Origin: Pseudoalteromonas arabiensis
GTDB taxonomy: Bacteria > Pseudomonadota > Gammaproteobacteria > Enterobacterales > Alteromonadaceae
Direction: 5' to 3'
NCBI RefSeq assembly: GCF_001550155.1
Contig: NZ_LRUF01000019.1
Coordinates: forward strand, 310,001 to 374,000
DNA length: 64,000 nt
The stretch's first letter is position 1; every line of letters begins with the position of its first letter. Shown here one piece after another: positions 55,989 through 64,000 of this stretch. Under the pieces are notes generated by a model. It was given only the letters and a program-made list of their open reading frames with translations, did not search any database and had not been told where the DNA came from. Position numbers and translations under genes: made by a program.

Positions 55989-56837
55989 TTAACGGCGGCT
56001 CATAAAGGCAAGTTTTTCAATCAGGCTGATGTCTTGCTCGTTCTTTAATAACGCTCCAAACATGGGCATTAGGCCACCTTTTTGGCTCTTGTCGTGCAGT
56101 GTTTTAGCGTCAATATCTTCAGCCATCAGCAATTTTAACCAATCAAGTAATTCACTTGTTGATGGTTTTTTCTTAATGCCGTTAACATCGCGCAGGTTAA
56201 AGAATACTTCGAGTGCTTGGCGTACTAAATCTTGTTTAACGTGAGGGTGATGCACATCGATAATTTGTGCCATTTCTTCACTACTTGGAAAATCAATGTA
56301 GTGGAAAAAACAACGACGTAAAAAAGCATCTGGCAGCTCTTTTTCGTTATTTGACGTGATGATCACAATCGGACGTTGCTTAGCAATAACACGCTCGCCG
56401 GTTTCATAAACATGAAACTCCATTTTATCGAGCTCTAATAACAAGTCGTTGGGAAATTCGATATCGGCTTTGTCTATTTCATCAATTAATAGCACTGGGC
56501 GTTTATTATGTTGCTCACCATAGGTAAAGGCTTGCCATAGTTTCCCTTTAACAATGTAATTGCCGATATCGTGAACTCGTTCATCGCCTAACTGACTGTC
56601 GCGTAGACGTGATACCGCATCATACTCATAAAGGCCTTGCTGAGCCTTAGTGGTTGATTTTATATGCCATTGAATGAGCGTGGTGTCTAAGCTTTTTGCA
56701 AGCTCCTCGGCCAGCATGGTTTTACCAGTGCCTGGCTCGCCTTTTATCAACAGCGGTTTTTCGAGCAATATGGCCGCGTTAACGGCTTGTTTTAATGCAG
56801 AACTTGCAATGTAGTTATCGGTTGAATTAAAAAGCAC
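55989..56837 (-). CDS. MoxR-family AAA+ ATPase
   Basis: This 282-residue ATPase has Walker A GEPGTGKTMLAEEL near residue 36, Walker B PVLLIDEIDKAD near residue 115, a sensor TSNNEKELPDAFLRRC near residue 160, and a helical lid at the C-terminus. The GTG at 56837 is preceded by AGGTGA. Together with the VWA partner one base downstream it forms the common MoxR-VWA module. The GTG start and tight spacing suggest coupled translation with the partner. Confidence 0.92.
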   Translation of the reverse strand: MLFNSTDNYIASSALKQAVNAAILLEKPLLIKGEPGTGKTMLAEELAKSLDTTLIQWHIKSTTKAQQGLYEYDAVSRLRDSQLGDERVHDIGNYIVKGKLWQAFTYGEQHNKRPVLLIDEIDKADIEFPNDLLLELDKMEFHVYETGERVIAKQRPIVIITSNNEKELPDAFLRRCFFHYIDFPSSEEMAQIIDVHHPHVKQDLVRQALEVFFNLRDVNGIKKKPSTSELLDWLKLLMAEDIDAKTLHDKSQKGGLMPMFGALLKNEQDISLIEKLAFMSRR

Positions 56838-56889
56838 GATGTCACCTTATCTGGTCTGAGCAGTGATTAATAACGCTATGATGCCATAG

Positions 56890-57129
56890 TTATTCTGTGT
56901 CTGAAAGGTATGCAAAACGCGGCACTGTTTTGCCATCGATTTCAACGGTTTCTAAAAACATGCTAAGTGGGCGTGCCCACATGCCAAACTCACCATACAG
57001 TGCTTGGTAAATAACAAGTTGCTCTTGGGTTTCACTGTGGGTGGCAACATACTCAACTTTGTATTTTGGGCCTTTGTAGTGTTGATATATACCTGATTTG
57101 AGAGGATGAAGTTTTATTGCTGTAGTCAT
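56890..57129 (-). CDS. DUF1653-family small protein
   Basis: This 79-residue cytoplasmic protein is almost wholly the DUF1653 pattern: LKSGIYQHYKGPKYKVEYVATHSETQEQ, then VIYQALYGEFGMWARPLSMFLETV and PRFAYL near the end. The family is small, beta-rich and widespread in Proteobacteria, with no known biochemical role. It is divergent from the DUF2947-like gene and ends 53 bp before the MoxR gene on the same strand, so it might be the first gene of that unit. Confidence 0.9.
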   Translation of the reverse strand: MTTAIKLHPLKSGIYQHYKGPKYKVEYVATHSETQEQLVIYQALYGEFGMWARPLSMFLETVEIDGKTVPRFAYLSDTE

Positions 57130-57191
57130 GTTTTGATCTCTTGTATAATTACGTTTTGCACTTTATTAATGCTAAATAAATCGCCAACACT

Positions 57192-57674
57192 ATGAATTAT
57201 ATTTCGTTAGATGAATACAAGAAAGCGTGGGTTTTTCGCCATAAAGATATGCCTATCAGCGCAGATGATGCGCAGCAAATTAAGCCAATGACAAGTGAAC
57301 GTGCTGCTGTGCTTTGGAGCACCATGGTCAGCCGCGAGCATGATCACCCTGATTTTTTTGATAAAACAGATTGGTGTGGCAAAGAAGAGAGCTTTATCGA
57401 GACACTTAATTGGGAAAATGCATGGGAAGCCGGCGAAGAGCAACTCCCCGAGGCTATTTTGGCGCACCTTGATTGGGAAGCCAACACGACAGTGTATTTT
57501 TGCATGGCACGCGACAATATCATCGAAACTAGTTTTGCTGTCTTTAAACGTTGTTGGCAAAACTTTATGTTTTTAGCTGATGGCAGTTTGTTAATGGGCA
57601 AAAAACGCGATGCTGTTGTGCAGTTTTTAGAGTCAGGTAATGCCAAACTGGGTAAAAAAGGCGCAGTAAAGTAG
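57192..57674 (+). CDS. Hypothetical protein, DUF2947-like
   Basis: This 160-residue acidic cytoplasmic protein contains many Trp residues, including LWSTMVSREHDHPDFFDKTDWCGKEESF and WENAWEAGEEQLPEAI regions, and a C-terminal FLADGSLLMGKKRDAVVQFL stretch. The overall shape and lineage fit DUF2947, found in Vibrio and Shewanella; this is from memory. No catalytic motif or membrane segment is seen. It is divergent from the DUF1653 gene. Confidence 0.7.
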   Translation: MNYISLDEYKKAWVFRHKDMPISADDAQQIKPMTSERAAVLWSTMVSREHDHPDFFDKTDWCGKEESFIETLNWENAWEAGEEQLPEAILAHLDWEANTTVYFCMARDNIIETSFAVFKRCWQNFMFLADGSLLMGKKRDAVVQFLESGNAKLGKKGAVK

Positions 57675-57685
57675 CGCTCAATTAA

Positions 57686-57729
57686 CGCTCTATGCTATAA
57701 AACAGTCAAGCAATTGTTTTATAAGAGCG
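57686..57729. repeat. Long imperfect hairpin upstream of the gene before ftsB
   Basis: A perfect 9-bp inverted repeat (TATAAAACA/TGTTTTATA, 10-base loop) is flanked by a second pair (CGCTC/GAGCG). It ends 4 bases before the following start codon. It could be a terminator of the upstream gene, though the tail is not T-rich, or a leader structure. Confidence 0.5.
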
Positions 57730-57733
57730 CGCA

Positions 57734-58366
57734 TTGTCAACTTCAAACTCTCAGAGCAAATCGTTACAACAAGCCGAAATTTGGCAAACTGATGCCGAGC
57801 GGGCTTTGTATGCTCAGTTGTGTAATGCTTTTTATGCGCGTGAAATTCCACGTTTAGTTGAAGAGCCAGATGCGGCAAGATTAAGACGACTATTAGCCAG
57901 TTTACCTTTTTATATTGAACGGCTTGCTATACGAATTGTGAGTGGGGATGCGCCTCTACAACTTGATTCACAAAATGGTAGTTGGCTCGAGAAGCAAAAA
58001 ACGCAGCCTCCTGTGCATAGTAAAAATGAGTCAGCGCGTTTTTTTAGTCAATACGCTAAGCGCGGGTTAATTGTTCCCGTGTTAATTAATGACGGTCAAT
58101 GTACCACAGTACGCATAGACAGCTTAGATCAAGTAAGCGACAATAAGGTACATTGCAATGAGCTTGGCTGGTTTAATCATTCGGGTGAGTCATTGGAAGG
58201 AAGGCACGCTCAATTATTAAAGCCTTCTAAAGCGGTAATGATAGCGGCGTGCTGTGGTCACCAATGGCAGTTTAATAAACGAGTAACACCTAAGCGTTTA
58301 TCTTTAAGAGAAATGCTATTAGCAAGCAATATAAATTGGCGCAACCTAAAGCGCCCAAAGACTTAA
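57734..58366 (+). CDS. Hypothetical protein upstream of ftsB
   Basis: The 210-residue protein starts at TTG with AAGAG 6 bases upstream. It has no signal or membrane segment. An N-terminal helical region includes RALYAQLCNAFYAREIPRL and RRLLASLPFYIERLAIRI. The C-terminal part has GWFNHSGESLEGRHAQLLKPS and a basic end. It lies 22 bp before ftsB on the same strand and probably shares its transcript. I cannot name a family. The upstream hairpin may control its translation. Confidence 0.65.
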   Translation: MSTSNSQSKSLQQAEIWQTDAERALYAQLCNAFYAREIPRLVEEPDAARLRRLLASLPFYIERLAIRIVSGDAPLQLDSQNGSWLEKQKTQPPVHSKNESARFFSQYAKRGLIVPVLINDGQCTTVRIDSLDQVSDNKVHCNELGWFNHSGESLEGRHAQLLKPSKAVMIAACCGHQWQFNKRVTPKRLSLREMLLASNINWRNLKRPKT

Positions 58367-58388
58367 TTTAACCGCGAAGGAGTGTTCA

Positions 58389-58679
58389 ATGCGGGTTTTT
58401 CAATTCGCCTTGTTATGTTTGGCGCTATTTATTCAGTACCGTTTATGGTTTGGTCATAATGGTGTACAGGATTACACTCGCCTTAAGCAAGCGGTTACGT
58501 CTCATCAAGATACCAATGCCAAGCTTTTGAAGCGAAATAAAGTGCTTAAAGCTGATATAAAAGATTTAAAGCTCGGCCAAGAGGGAATTGAAGAACGTGC
58601 AAGGAACGAGTTAGGAATGATTAAACCAGGTGAAACATTTATTCGAGTGTTACCTAGACAACAACATAATGAAAGATAA
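58389..58679 (+). CDS. ftsB: Cell division protein FtsB
   Basis: This bitopic inner-membrane protein of the FtsQBL divisome sub-complex has 96 residues: a short N-terminus, one membrane segment (about residues 3-21), then a periplasmic coiled coil (KLLKRNKVLKADIKDL). The conserved end region EERARNELGMIKPGETFI fits the family. AAGGAG lies 6 bases before the ATG. Its last 11 bases overlap ispD, the usual arrangement in gammaproteobacteria. Confidence 0.95.
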   Translation: MRVFQFALLCLALFIQYRLWFGHNGVQDYTRLKQAVTSHQDTNAKLLKRNKVLKADIKDLKLGQEGIEERARNELGMIKPGETFIRVLPRQQHNER

Positions 58680-59370
58680 GCAAATAATTACCGCTATCGT
58701 CCCTGCCGCAGGGGTTGGTAGCCGCATGCAACACTCCACGCCTAAGCAATATATTGAACTTGCTGGCAAAACGATTTTAGAACATACCCTTAGCAAGCTT
58801 GCTGAACTTAACCTCCTTCGCACCATTAAAGTCGCAATCAGCGATGGTGACGGCTATTTTGCGGATTTACCGCACATTGATAACCGTATAGAGCGAGTAA
58901 CGGGGGGGAAAGAGCGCGCTGACTCAGTCTTAAATGCCTTATTATCACTTGCTGATAATCCTCCTGATTGGGTTTTGGTGCATGATGCTGCAAGGCCGCT
59001 GGTATGTTTAACTGATATCGAGCGCTTGATCGCTGACTGTGTTGCTGTGAATGAAGGCGGTATTTTAGCCTCAAAAGTGAAAGACACCATAAAGCGTGGT
59101 GAGACGCATTGTAAGCAAACAGTGCCGCGTGATGATTTATGGCAGGCACTTACCCCCCAGTTTTTCCCTTATCAAGCGCTGACAGATGCTCTTACAAATG
59201 CGCTTAAAAATGGTGTAACCATCACGGATGAAGCATCTGCAATGGAGTGGGCTAAGCAGCCCGTTAAATTGGTGCCAGGCCGTAGCGACAATATTAAGAT
59301 CACCACACCAGAAGACTTAGATTTAGCTGAGTTCCTACTAAATAAACAACAAAATGAGAGTACCCCATGA
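58669..59370 (+). CDS. ispD: 2-C-methyl-D-erythritol 4-phosphate cytidylyltransferase
   Basis: This enzyme of the MEP isoprenoid pathway joins CTP and methylerythritol phosphate. From the ATG at 58669 it has 233 residues. [15 protein letters not shown] is the nucleotide-binding start, [11 protein letters not shown] the metal-binding middle and [13 protein letters not shown] the end. A start 39 bp upstream would add a non-conserved leader. It overlaps ftsB by 11 bp and ispF by 4 bp. Confidence 0.96.
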   Translation: MKDKQIITAIVPAAGVGSRMQHSTPKQYIELAGKTILEHTLSKLAELNLLRTIKVAISDGDGYFADLPHIDNRIERVTGGKERADSVLNALLSLADNPPDWVLVHDAARPLVCLTDIERLIADCVAVNEGGILASKVKDTIKRGETHCKQTVPRDDLWQALTPQFFPYQALTDALTNALKNGVTITDEASAMEWAKQPVKLVPGRSDNIKITTPEDLDLAEFLLNKQQNESTP

Positions 59371-59849
59371 TTCGAATTGGCCATGGCTTTGATGTTCATA
59401 AATTTGGCGGCGAAGGCCCGCTGGTTATTTGTGGTGAAAAAATTGATTACCCACAAGGGTTCTTAGCACACTCAGACGGTGATGTGGCTATTCACGCATT
59501 ATGTGATGCGATATTAGGTTCTTTGGCTATGGGTGACATTGGTAAGCACTTTCCTGATACAGCCAGTGAATACGAAAACATCGACAGTCGTATTTTATTA
59601 CGCCATGTGGTTGGGCTTGCTAAACAGCAAGGGTACGTACTTGGCAATGCTGATGTCACGATTGTTGCACAAGCGCCAAAAATGCTGCCACATATACAAG
59701 CAATGCGTGAAAACTTAGCAGCAGATTTAGAAGCTGACATTTCACAGGTTAATGTGAAAGCGACAACCACCGAAAAGTTAGGTTTTGAAGGACGTAAAGA
59801 GGGCATCTCAAGCCACGCTGTCGTTATTATGAGTAAACACAATTCATGA
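59367..59849 (+). CDS. ispF: 2-C-methyl-D-erythritol 2,4-cyclodiphosphate synthase
   Basis: This enzyme makes the cyclic diphosphate of the MEP pathway. At 160 residues it has family length, with [12 protein letters not shown] (zinc-binding Asp and His), [18 protein letters not shown], and [17 protein letters not shown] near the end. It overlaps ispD and truD by 4 bp each (ATGA junctions), so translation is coupled. Confidence 0.97.
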   Translation: MIRIGHGFDVHKFGGEGPLVICGEKIDYPQGFLAHSDGDVAIHALCDAILGSLAMGDIGKHFPDTASEYENIDSRILLRHVVGLAKQQGYVLGNADVTIVAQAPKMLPHIQAMRENLAADLEADISQVNVKATTTEKLGFEGRKEGISSHAVVIMSKHNS

Positions 59850-60874
59850 GCGAATTAAACTACCTATATGGTAAACCTCTTTCTAAGGCTGACTTTAAAA
59901 CGTTTGCTGAAGATTTTATGGTTGATGAAGACTTGGGTATTGAGTTTACAGGTTCTGGCGAGCATGTCTGCTTACAGGTGGTGAAAAAAGGCGAAAATAC
60001 ACAGTTTGTTGCTAAACGCATTGCCGAAAAAGCAGGTGTATCACCGCGCGATGTAAGCTACGCGGGTCTAAAAGATCGCCACGGTGTTTGTACCCAGTGG
60101 TTTAGTGTGCCAGTACCAATTAAAAAGCATATTGAATTTAGTGAATTAAATAACGAGCAGTTCTTTGTGATATCGCAGCAGCGCCATAACCGTAAGCTCA
60201 GAACCGGCTGCCACAAAGGCAATCGCTTTACCATTACGTTACGTAATGTGACTAAGCCTTTGGATATTTTGTGTCGTATCAATGCAGTGCGAGCAGGCGT
60301 CCCCAATTATTTTGGTGAGCAGCGCTTTGGTCATGGCGGTCATAACCTTGAGATGGCTAAACGGATGTTTGCGGGAGAGCGCATTCGCGATAAAAAACTG
60401 CGTGGTTTAGTGATTTCAGCAGCGCGCTCTTATGTGTTTAATGAAATAGTGAGCATGCGGGTTGCTGAGCATGGCCTTGCTAAAACAATGCACCGCGAAG
60501 TGTTTATGCTTAGCGGTAGTAATGCTTTTTTTGAAGACAATATAAGTGACGACAATATTGCACGCTTAGCGTCTGGTGATATTGTGATGTCGGCGCCTAT
60601 GGTAGGCAAAGGTGAAAAAGGCCTGACCGAGACTGAAAAAAAATGGCTTACACCTTATCAGTCGTGGATTGATGGGCTTGCTGAATTAGGTCTAAAGAAT
60701 GAGCGTAGAATGTTACGCTTAATACCCGATTCATTAGCAGTAGAAACCATAGACGAAACTACTTTAAAGTTAAGCTTTGGTTTACCAAAAGGCTGTTTTG
60801 CTACCGCCTTGCTGCGTGAGCTGGTGGACTATCAAGACGCAAGCCCTAGAGAGCAAAAACAAAAGGATGCGTAA
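59846..60874 (+). CDS. truD: tRNA pseudouridine(13) synthase
   Basis: TruD converts U13 of tRNAs to pseudouridine. The 342-residue protein carries the catalytic Asp in [16 protein letters not shown] near residue 72, and [16 protein letters not shown] and [10 protein letters not shown], the family hallmarks of the insertion-free catalytic core. The gene overlaps ispF by 4 bp and abuts surE with no gap. Confidence 0.96.
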   Translation: MSELNYLYGKPLSKADFKTFAEDFMVDEDLGIEFTGSGEHVCLQVVKKGENTQFVAKRIAEKAGVSPRDVSYAGLKDRHGVCTQWFSVPVPIKKHIEFSELNNEQFFVISQQRHNRKLRTGCHKGNRFTITLRNVTKPLDILCRINAVRAGVPNYFGEQRFGHGGHNLEMAKRMFAGERIRDKKLRGLVISAARSYVFNEIVSMRVAEHGLAKTMHREVFMLSGSNAFFEDNISDDNIARLASGDIVMSAPMVGKGEKGLTETEKKWLTPYQSWIDGLAELGLKNERRMLRLIPDSLAVETIDETTLKLSFGLPKGCFATALLRELVDYQDASPREQKQKDA

Positions 60875-61639
60875 ATGAAAATCTTATTAAGTAATGATGA
60901 TGGGGTCAATGCTAAAGGGATTGCAGTTTTGCACCAAGCTTTGATTCAAATCGCAGAGGTAACGTTAGTTGCGCCTGATCGCAATTGCAGTGGCGCAAGT
61001 AATTCACTCACATTAATGAACCCATTACGAGCGACTACATTAGATAATGGGTTTATTTCGATTAATGGCACACCGACAGACTGTGTTCATTTAGGTGTAA
61101 ACGAGCTCACTGACGAACTGCCTGACTTAGTTGTAGCAGGTATTAATCATGGTGCTAATTTAGGTGATGATACGCTTTATTCTGGTACGGTAGCAGCAGC
61201 AACTGAAGGACGTCATTTAGGATTGCCAGCCATTGCTGTTTCGTTATGTTCTAAAGAAGGCAACCATTTTGAAACTGCAGCGGCCGTTGCCGTGAGCATT
61301 ATTAAAGAGCTGGCTTCTCATCCATTACCAAAAGATCAAATAATTAATCTAAACGTTCCCGATATTCCTCTAACAGAATTAAAAGGCGTGAAGGTGACGC
61401 GTTTGGGTTCTCGCCATAAAGCTGAAACCATGACTAAACAGCAAGACCCTTGGGGTCGTGATATATATTGGTATGGTACGTTAGGCGCTGAAAGCGATGC
61501 AGGTGAAGGCACTGACTTTTATGCCATCAACAATGGTTATGCATCGGTGACACCATTAAGTGTTGATATGACAGCGAAAGAAAGCTTGCAAGCGGTTGAT
61601 AGCTGGTTGGCAAATATGGAGATTAATGGTGCTGACTAA
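60875..61639 (+). CDS. surE: 5'/3'-nucleotidase SurE
   Basis: SurE is a metal-dependent survival phosphatase acting on nucleotides. The 254-residue protein begins [16 protein letters not shown] with the metal-binding Asp pair, then [37 protein letters not shown] and the substrate loop. It starts right after the truD stop and overlaps the pcm start by 14 bp. Confidence 0.97.
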   Translation: MKILLSNDDGVNAKGIAVLHQALIQIAEVTLVAPDRNCSGASNSLTLMNPLRATTLDNGFISINGTPTDCVHLGVNELTDELPDLVVAGINHGANLGDDTLYSGTVAAATEGRHLGLPAIAVSLCSKEGNHFETAAAVAVSIIKELASHPLPKDQIINLNVPDIPLTELKGVKVTRLGSRHKAETMTKQQDPWGRDIYWYGTLGAESDAGEGTDFYAINNGYASVTPLSVDMTAKESLQAVDSWLANMEINGAD

Positions 61640-62267
61640 TTATAATCGCAGTGCGTTAGCGTTGGCTGAATTATTAAAGCGAGAAGGGGTAGAGGACTCT
61701 ATCGTACTTGAAGCAATAGCAACAACACCCAGACACTTATTTGTTGATGATGTATTGCAGCACAAAGCGTATCAGAATACCGCATTACCAATTGGCCAAG
61801 GGCAGACTATCTCACAACCGTATATTGTTGCACGGATGACTGAGCTTTTACGTTTGGCTGGTGTTAAAGACAAAGTGCTTGAAATAGGCACAGGCTCTGG
61901 TTATCAAACAGCGATCCTTGCCAAAACATTTAGCAAAGTTTGTTCTGTTGAGCGAATTAAAGCACTGCAATGGCAAGCAAAACGGCGTTTACATAAACTC
62001 GATTTATATAATGTAACAATGAAACATGGTGACGGCTGGCAGGGTTGGCAGTCTCAAGCTCCATTTTCAGGCATCATTGTGACAGCTGCGGCTGCAACAA
62101 TGCCAAAAGGGTTATTAGCACAGTTAGCTGATGGCGGAGTCATGATCGCCCCTGTGGGCGAGCAAGACCAACAATTAATGATGGTTGTCAGAAATGGCGA
62201 TACATTTAGTGAACATGTAGTTGCACCAGTACGATTTGTACCTTTGGTACCTGGTGATATTGAATAG
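61626..62267 (+). CDS. pcm: Protein-L-isoaspartate O-methyltransferase
   Basis: Pcm repairs isoaspartyl damage in proteins using S-adenosylmethionine. From the ATG at 61626, with GGAG just upstream and within the end of surE, it has 213 residues; the GTG at the next codon is equally possible. Motifs are [17 protein letters not shown], the SAM loop [13 protein letters not shown] and [11 protein letters not shown]. It is translated from an overlap with surE, as in E. coli. Confidence 0.95.
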   Translation: MVLTNYNRSALALAELLKREGVEDSIVLEAIATTPRHLFVDDVLQHKAYQNTALPIGQGQTISQPYIVARMTELLRLAGVKDKVLEIGTGSGYQTAILAKTFSKVCSVERIKALQWQAKRRLHKLDLYNVTMKHGDGWQGWQSQAPFSGIIVTAAAATMPKGLLAQLADGGVMIAPVGEQDQQLMMVVRNGDTFSEHVVAPVRFVPLVPGDIE

Positions 62268-62278
62268 GACGTCATACT

Positions 62279-62857
62279 TTGAAGTTATTTACTAAGTTAT
62301 ATGATATGGCACTTGTGTGGGCAAAGCACCGCCATGCAGAGCGCTATTTAGCAGGGATGAGCTTTGCCGAATCTGTTTTCTTTCCGGTGCCACCCGATGT
62401 CATGCTGGCGCCAATGTCGCTTGCACAACCAAGCAAAGCATGGCGTTTTGCAAGCTTTACTACCATTGCATCTGTCATTGGTGGTGTTTTAGGTTATCTG
62501 TTAGGTTATTGGCTATTTGAGCCAGTTGTAGAGCCTTTTATTGCTCAAATGGGCTGGCAAGCAAAGTTTGACTTAGCACTTAGTTGGTTTGAAACCTATG
62601 GTGTTTGGGTTGTATTTATCGCTGGATTTTCGCCTATCCCCTATAAGGTGTTTACGATAGGGGCAGGGTTAATGCAGATGGCCTTTTTGCCCTTTTTAAT
62701 TGCCTCAGCCATTGGTCGTGGTGCACGATTCTTCTTGGTTTCCGCTTTAATGAAGTGGGGTGGGGTTAAAATGGAGCAAAAATTACGTCAATATGTTGAA
62801 GCACTTGGCTGGGGTTTAGTTATTTTAGTTGTGGTTGCATACTTTTTATTACGATAG
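62279..62857 (+). CDS. YqaA-family (DedA/SNARE-associated) membrane protein
   Basis: This 192-residue inner-membrane protein has the DedA-type re-entrant layout: AESVFFPVPPDVMLAP near residue 30 and FSPIPYKVFTIGAGLMQM near residue 120, then ASAIGRGARFFLVSALM. Members act in membrane lipid or proton homeostasis. The start is TTG with AGGA 10 bases upstream. An ATG 9 codons later would cut the first helix. It sits between pcm and nlpD, an insertion common in Shewanella and Vibrio relatives. Confidence 0.88.
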   Translation: MKLFTKLYDMALVWAKHRHAERYLAGMSFAESVFFPVPPDVMLAPMSLAQPSKAWRFASFTTIASVIGGVLGYLLGYWLFEPVVEPFIAQMGWQAKFDLALSWFETYGVWVVFIAGFSPIPYKVFTIGAGLMQMAFLPFLIASAIGRGARFFLVSALMKWGGVKMEQKLRQYVEALGWGLVILVVVAYFLLR

Positions 62858-62898
62858 CACTTAAAACCTTCAGTTAGCATTTCAAGGAGCATTTTACA

Positions 62899-63723
62899 GT
62901 GAGAAAGCATTTTATAGTCTATGTTGCTTTGTTTCTTAGTATTTTGCTCTTTGGTTGCTCCTCTCGTAATGCACCTGCGCCGGTCAGTAGTTTAGATAAT
63001 CAAATCAATCCCACCACACGTAAAGTTAATATCACAGGCTCAAGTTATCGAGTACAAAAAGGCGATACGCTCTACTCAATTGCGTTTAGCGCTCAGAAAG
63101 ATTTCCGTTCTTTGGCAAAAATAAACCGTATTCCAGCACCTTATACAATTTACCCTGGGCAACGCATTTTGCTCAAAAAAGCAGCGGCAAAACCAAAAAA
63201 GACGAAAAAATATACGAAATGGAGTAAAAAGTCTACTGTTTCGAAACAAAAAAATAACAAAAAATTAAAAAAAGAGCTTGATCAGCCAAAACAACGAGAG
63301 TATGTTCAAAAACAAGCCAACAAAAAAGTTAGTGTAAGAAGTAGTAAATCTAGTACGAAAGTAATATGGAGCTGGCCCGCTCAAGGTAAGGTCACTCGCC
63401 GTTTTTCTACTAAAGAAAATGGCTACAAAGGTTTACAAATCGCTAATAAAAAAGGGGCATCTGTTTTAGCTGCTGCACACGGAACGGTGGTTTATGCTGG
63501 CAACGCATTAAGGGGATACGGTAATTTAATTATTTTGAAACATAATGATGATTACCTAAGTGCCTACGCGCACAACTCCAAGTTGCTCGTAAAGGAAAAA
63601 CAGGAAGTAAAGGCGGGTCAGAAAATAGCAGAAATTGGCAGTTCCGACTCCTCAGTAACGGCTTTGAGATTTGAAATTCGTTATCGAGGAAAAGCAGTCA
63701 ACCCTGCTAAATATCTACCTTAG
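62899..63723 (+). CDS. nlpD: Murein hydrolase activator NlpD
   Basis: This lipoprotein of 274 residues starts at GTG with AAGGAG 9 bases upstream. The lipobox LFGC is followed by a LysM domain (YRVQKGDTLYSIAF) near residue 50, a lysine-rich linker (about 95-150) and a LytM domain to the end. The zinc ligands of active LytM are lost (GLQIANKKG in place of HxGxD), so it activates the amidase AmiC rather than cutting murein itself. The promoter of rpoS in relatives lies inside this gene. Confidence 0.95.
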   Translation: MRKHFIVYVALFLSILLFGCSSRNAPAPVSSLDNQINPTTRKVNITGSSYRVQKGDTLYSIAFSAQKDFRSLAKINRIPAPYTIYPGQRILLKKAAAKPKKTKKYTKWSKKSTVSKQKNNKKLKKELDQPKQREYVQKQANKKVSVRSSKSSTKVIWSWPAQGKVTRRFSTKENGYKGLQIANKKGASVLAAAHGTVVYAGNALRGYGNLIILKHNDDYLSAYAHNSKLLVKEKQEVKAGQKIAEIGSSDSSVTALRFEIRYRGKAVNPAKYLP

Positions 63724-63780
63724 CCACGGGTATTGATAAAGTGATTTAGCTCAATCACATATTTGCTCGGGAGGACGCTT

Positions 63781-64000
63781 ATGGGTCACACAGCAAAACT
63801 TGAGAAAACAACAGAAACGATTGACGATAAATTTGACGATACAGTAGTCGAAGAAGAATCTTCTGATTTACTAGAGGAAGTGGATAACGAAGAAGATATT
63901 TTTGCAAAGGATGAAGTAGCCAAGAATTTAGATGCAACGCAACTATATCTCGGTGAAATAGGTTTCTCTCCTCTGCTCAGTGCAGAAGAAGAAGTATACT
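63781..64000 (+). CDS. rpoS: RNA polymerase sigma factor RpoS, N-terminal part (3' end outside window)
   Basis: The first 73 residues of the stationary-phase sigma factor are seen. GGGAGG lies 6 bases before the ATG. After an acidic start comes [25 protein letters not shown], the conserved beginning of sigma region 1.2 in RpoS. It follows nlpD by 57 bp, the usual order. The rest lies outside the window. Confidence 0.95.
   Translation, partial: MGHTAKLEKTTETIDDKFDDTVVEEESSDLLEEVDNEEDIFAKDEVAKNLDATQLYLGEIGFSPLLSAEEEVY

Overview
This window is a chromosomal segment of a marine gammaproteobacterium, most like Pseudoalteromonas (Alteromonadales). The evidence is its moderately AT-rich coding DNA, the ArgH followed by an ArgA-like acetyltransferase, the ftsB-ispD-ispF-truD-surE-pcm-yqaA-nlpD-rpoS gene order, and the many TonB-dependent receptors. 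I see no tRNA, rRNA, CRISPR array, insertion sequence or prophage. Most of the window is core genome, with several accessory islands between core genes.

Layout. 0-2.2 kb: the end of the arginine operon (argG 3' end, argH, ArgA-like acetyltransferase domain). Here argH and the acetyltransferase lie in different frames joined at a run of nine A. 2.4-4.2 kb: a small protein and three tandem paralogous membrane proteins of unknown function. 4.2-10.5 kb: a Wzi-like outer-membrane protein, coaD, a TetR regulator, thiI, panE, a VanZ-like protein and yajQ. 10.7-12.8 kb: a cobalamin riboswitch controlling btuB. 12.8-17.6 kb: msrA and an RND efflux pump with its adaptor. 17.7-24.4 kb: unknown membrane and cytoplasmic proteins, two Lcl/DUF1566 proteins, cca, and a gspA/gspB (exeAB-like) pair. 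24.4-36.6 kb: a glycan-utilisation locus on the minus strand, read in the order TonB receptor, two GH20 hexosaminidases, ECF sigma factor, FecR-like anti-sigma factor, TonB receptor with an N-terminal signalling (STN) domain. 36.7-42.6 kb: an HD-GYP phosphodiesterase, then putA divergent from an Lrp-type regulator. 42.7-48.3 kb: a TetR regulator with a clear double operator in front of a small membrane protein, ygiM- and ygiF-like genes, a START-domain protein, dgkA and metK. 48.5-57.7 kb: tkt, a ParDE toxin-antitoxin pair, ppnP, hpf, a non-canonical Nramp-like transporter, an AT-rich coiled-coil membrane protein, a MoxR/VWA pair, and DUF1653 and DUF2947 proteins. 57.7-64 kb: the ftsB-to-rpoS cluster, with rpoS cut by the window end.

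How the genes work together. The most system-like region is the glycan locus. An outer-membrane receptor would import GlcNAc-containing oligosaccharides, and two exported GH20 enzymes would trim them. A second, closely related receptor carries the STN domain that signals through FecR to the ECF sigma factor, giving substrate-responsive expression. This arrangement is usual for iron receptors in Proteobacteria and for glycans in Bacteroidetes. The three tandem membrane proteins at 2.6-4.2 kb are the best candidates for an undescribed system. The argH/argA frame break is the most testable molecular observation.
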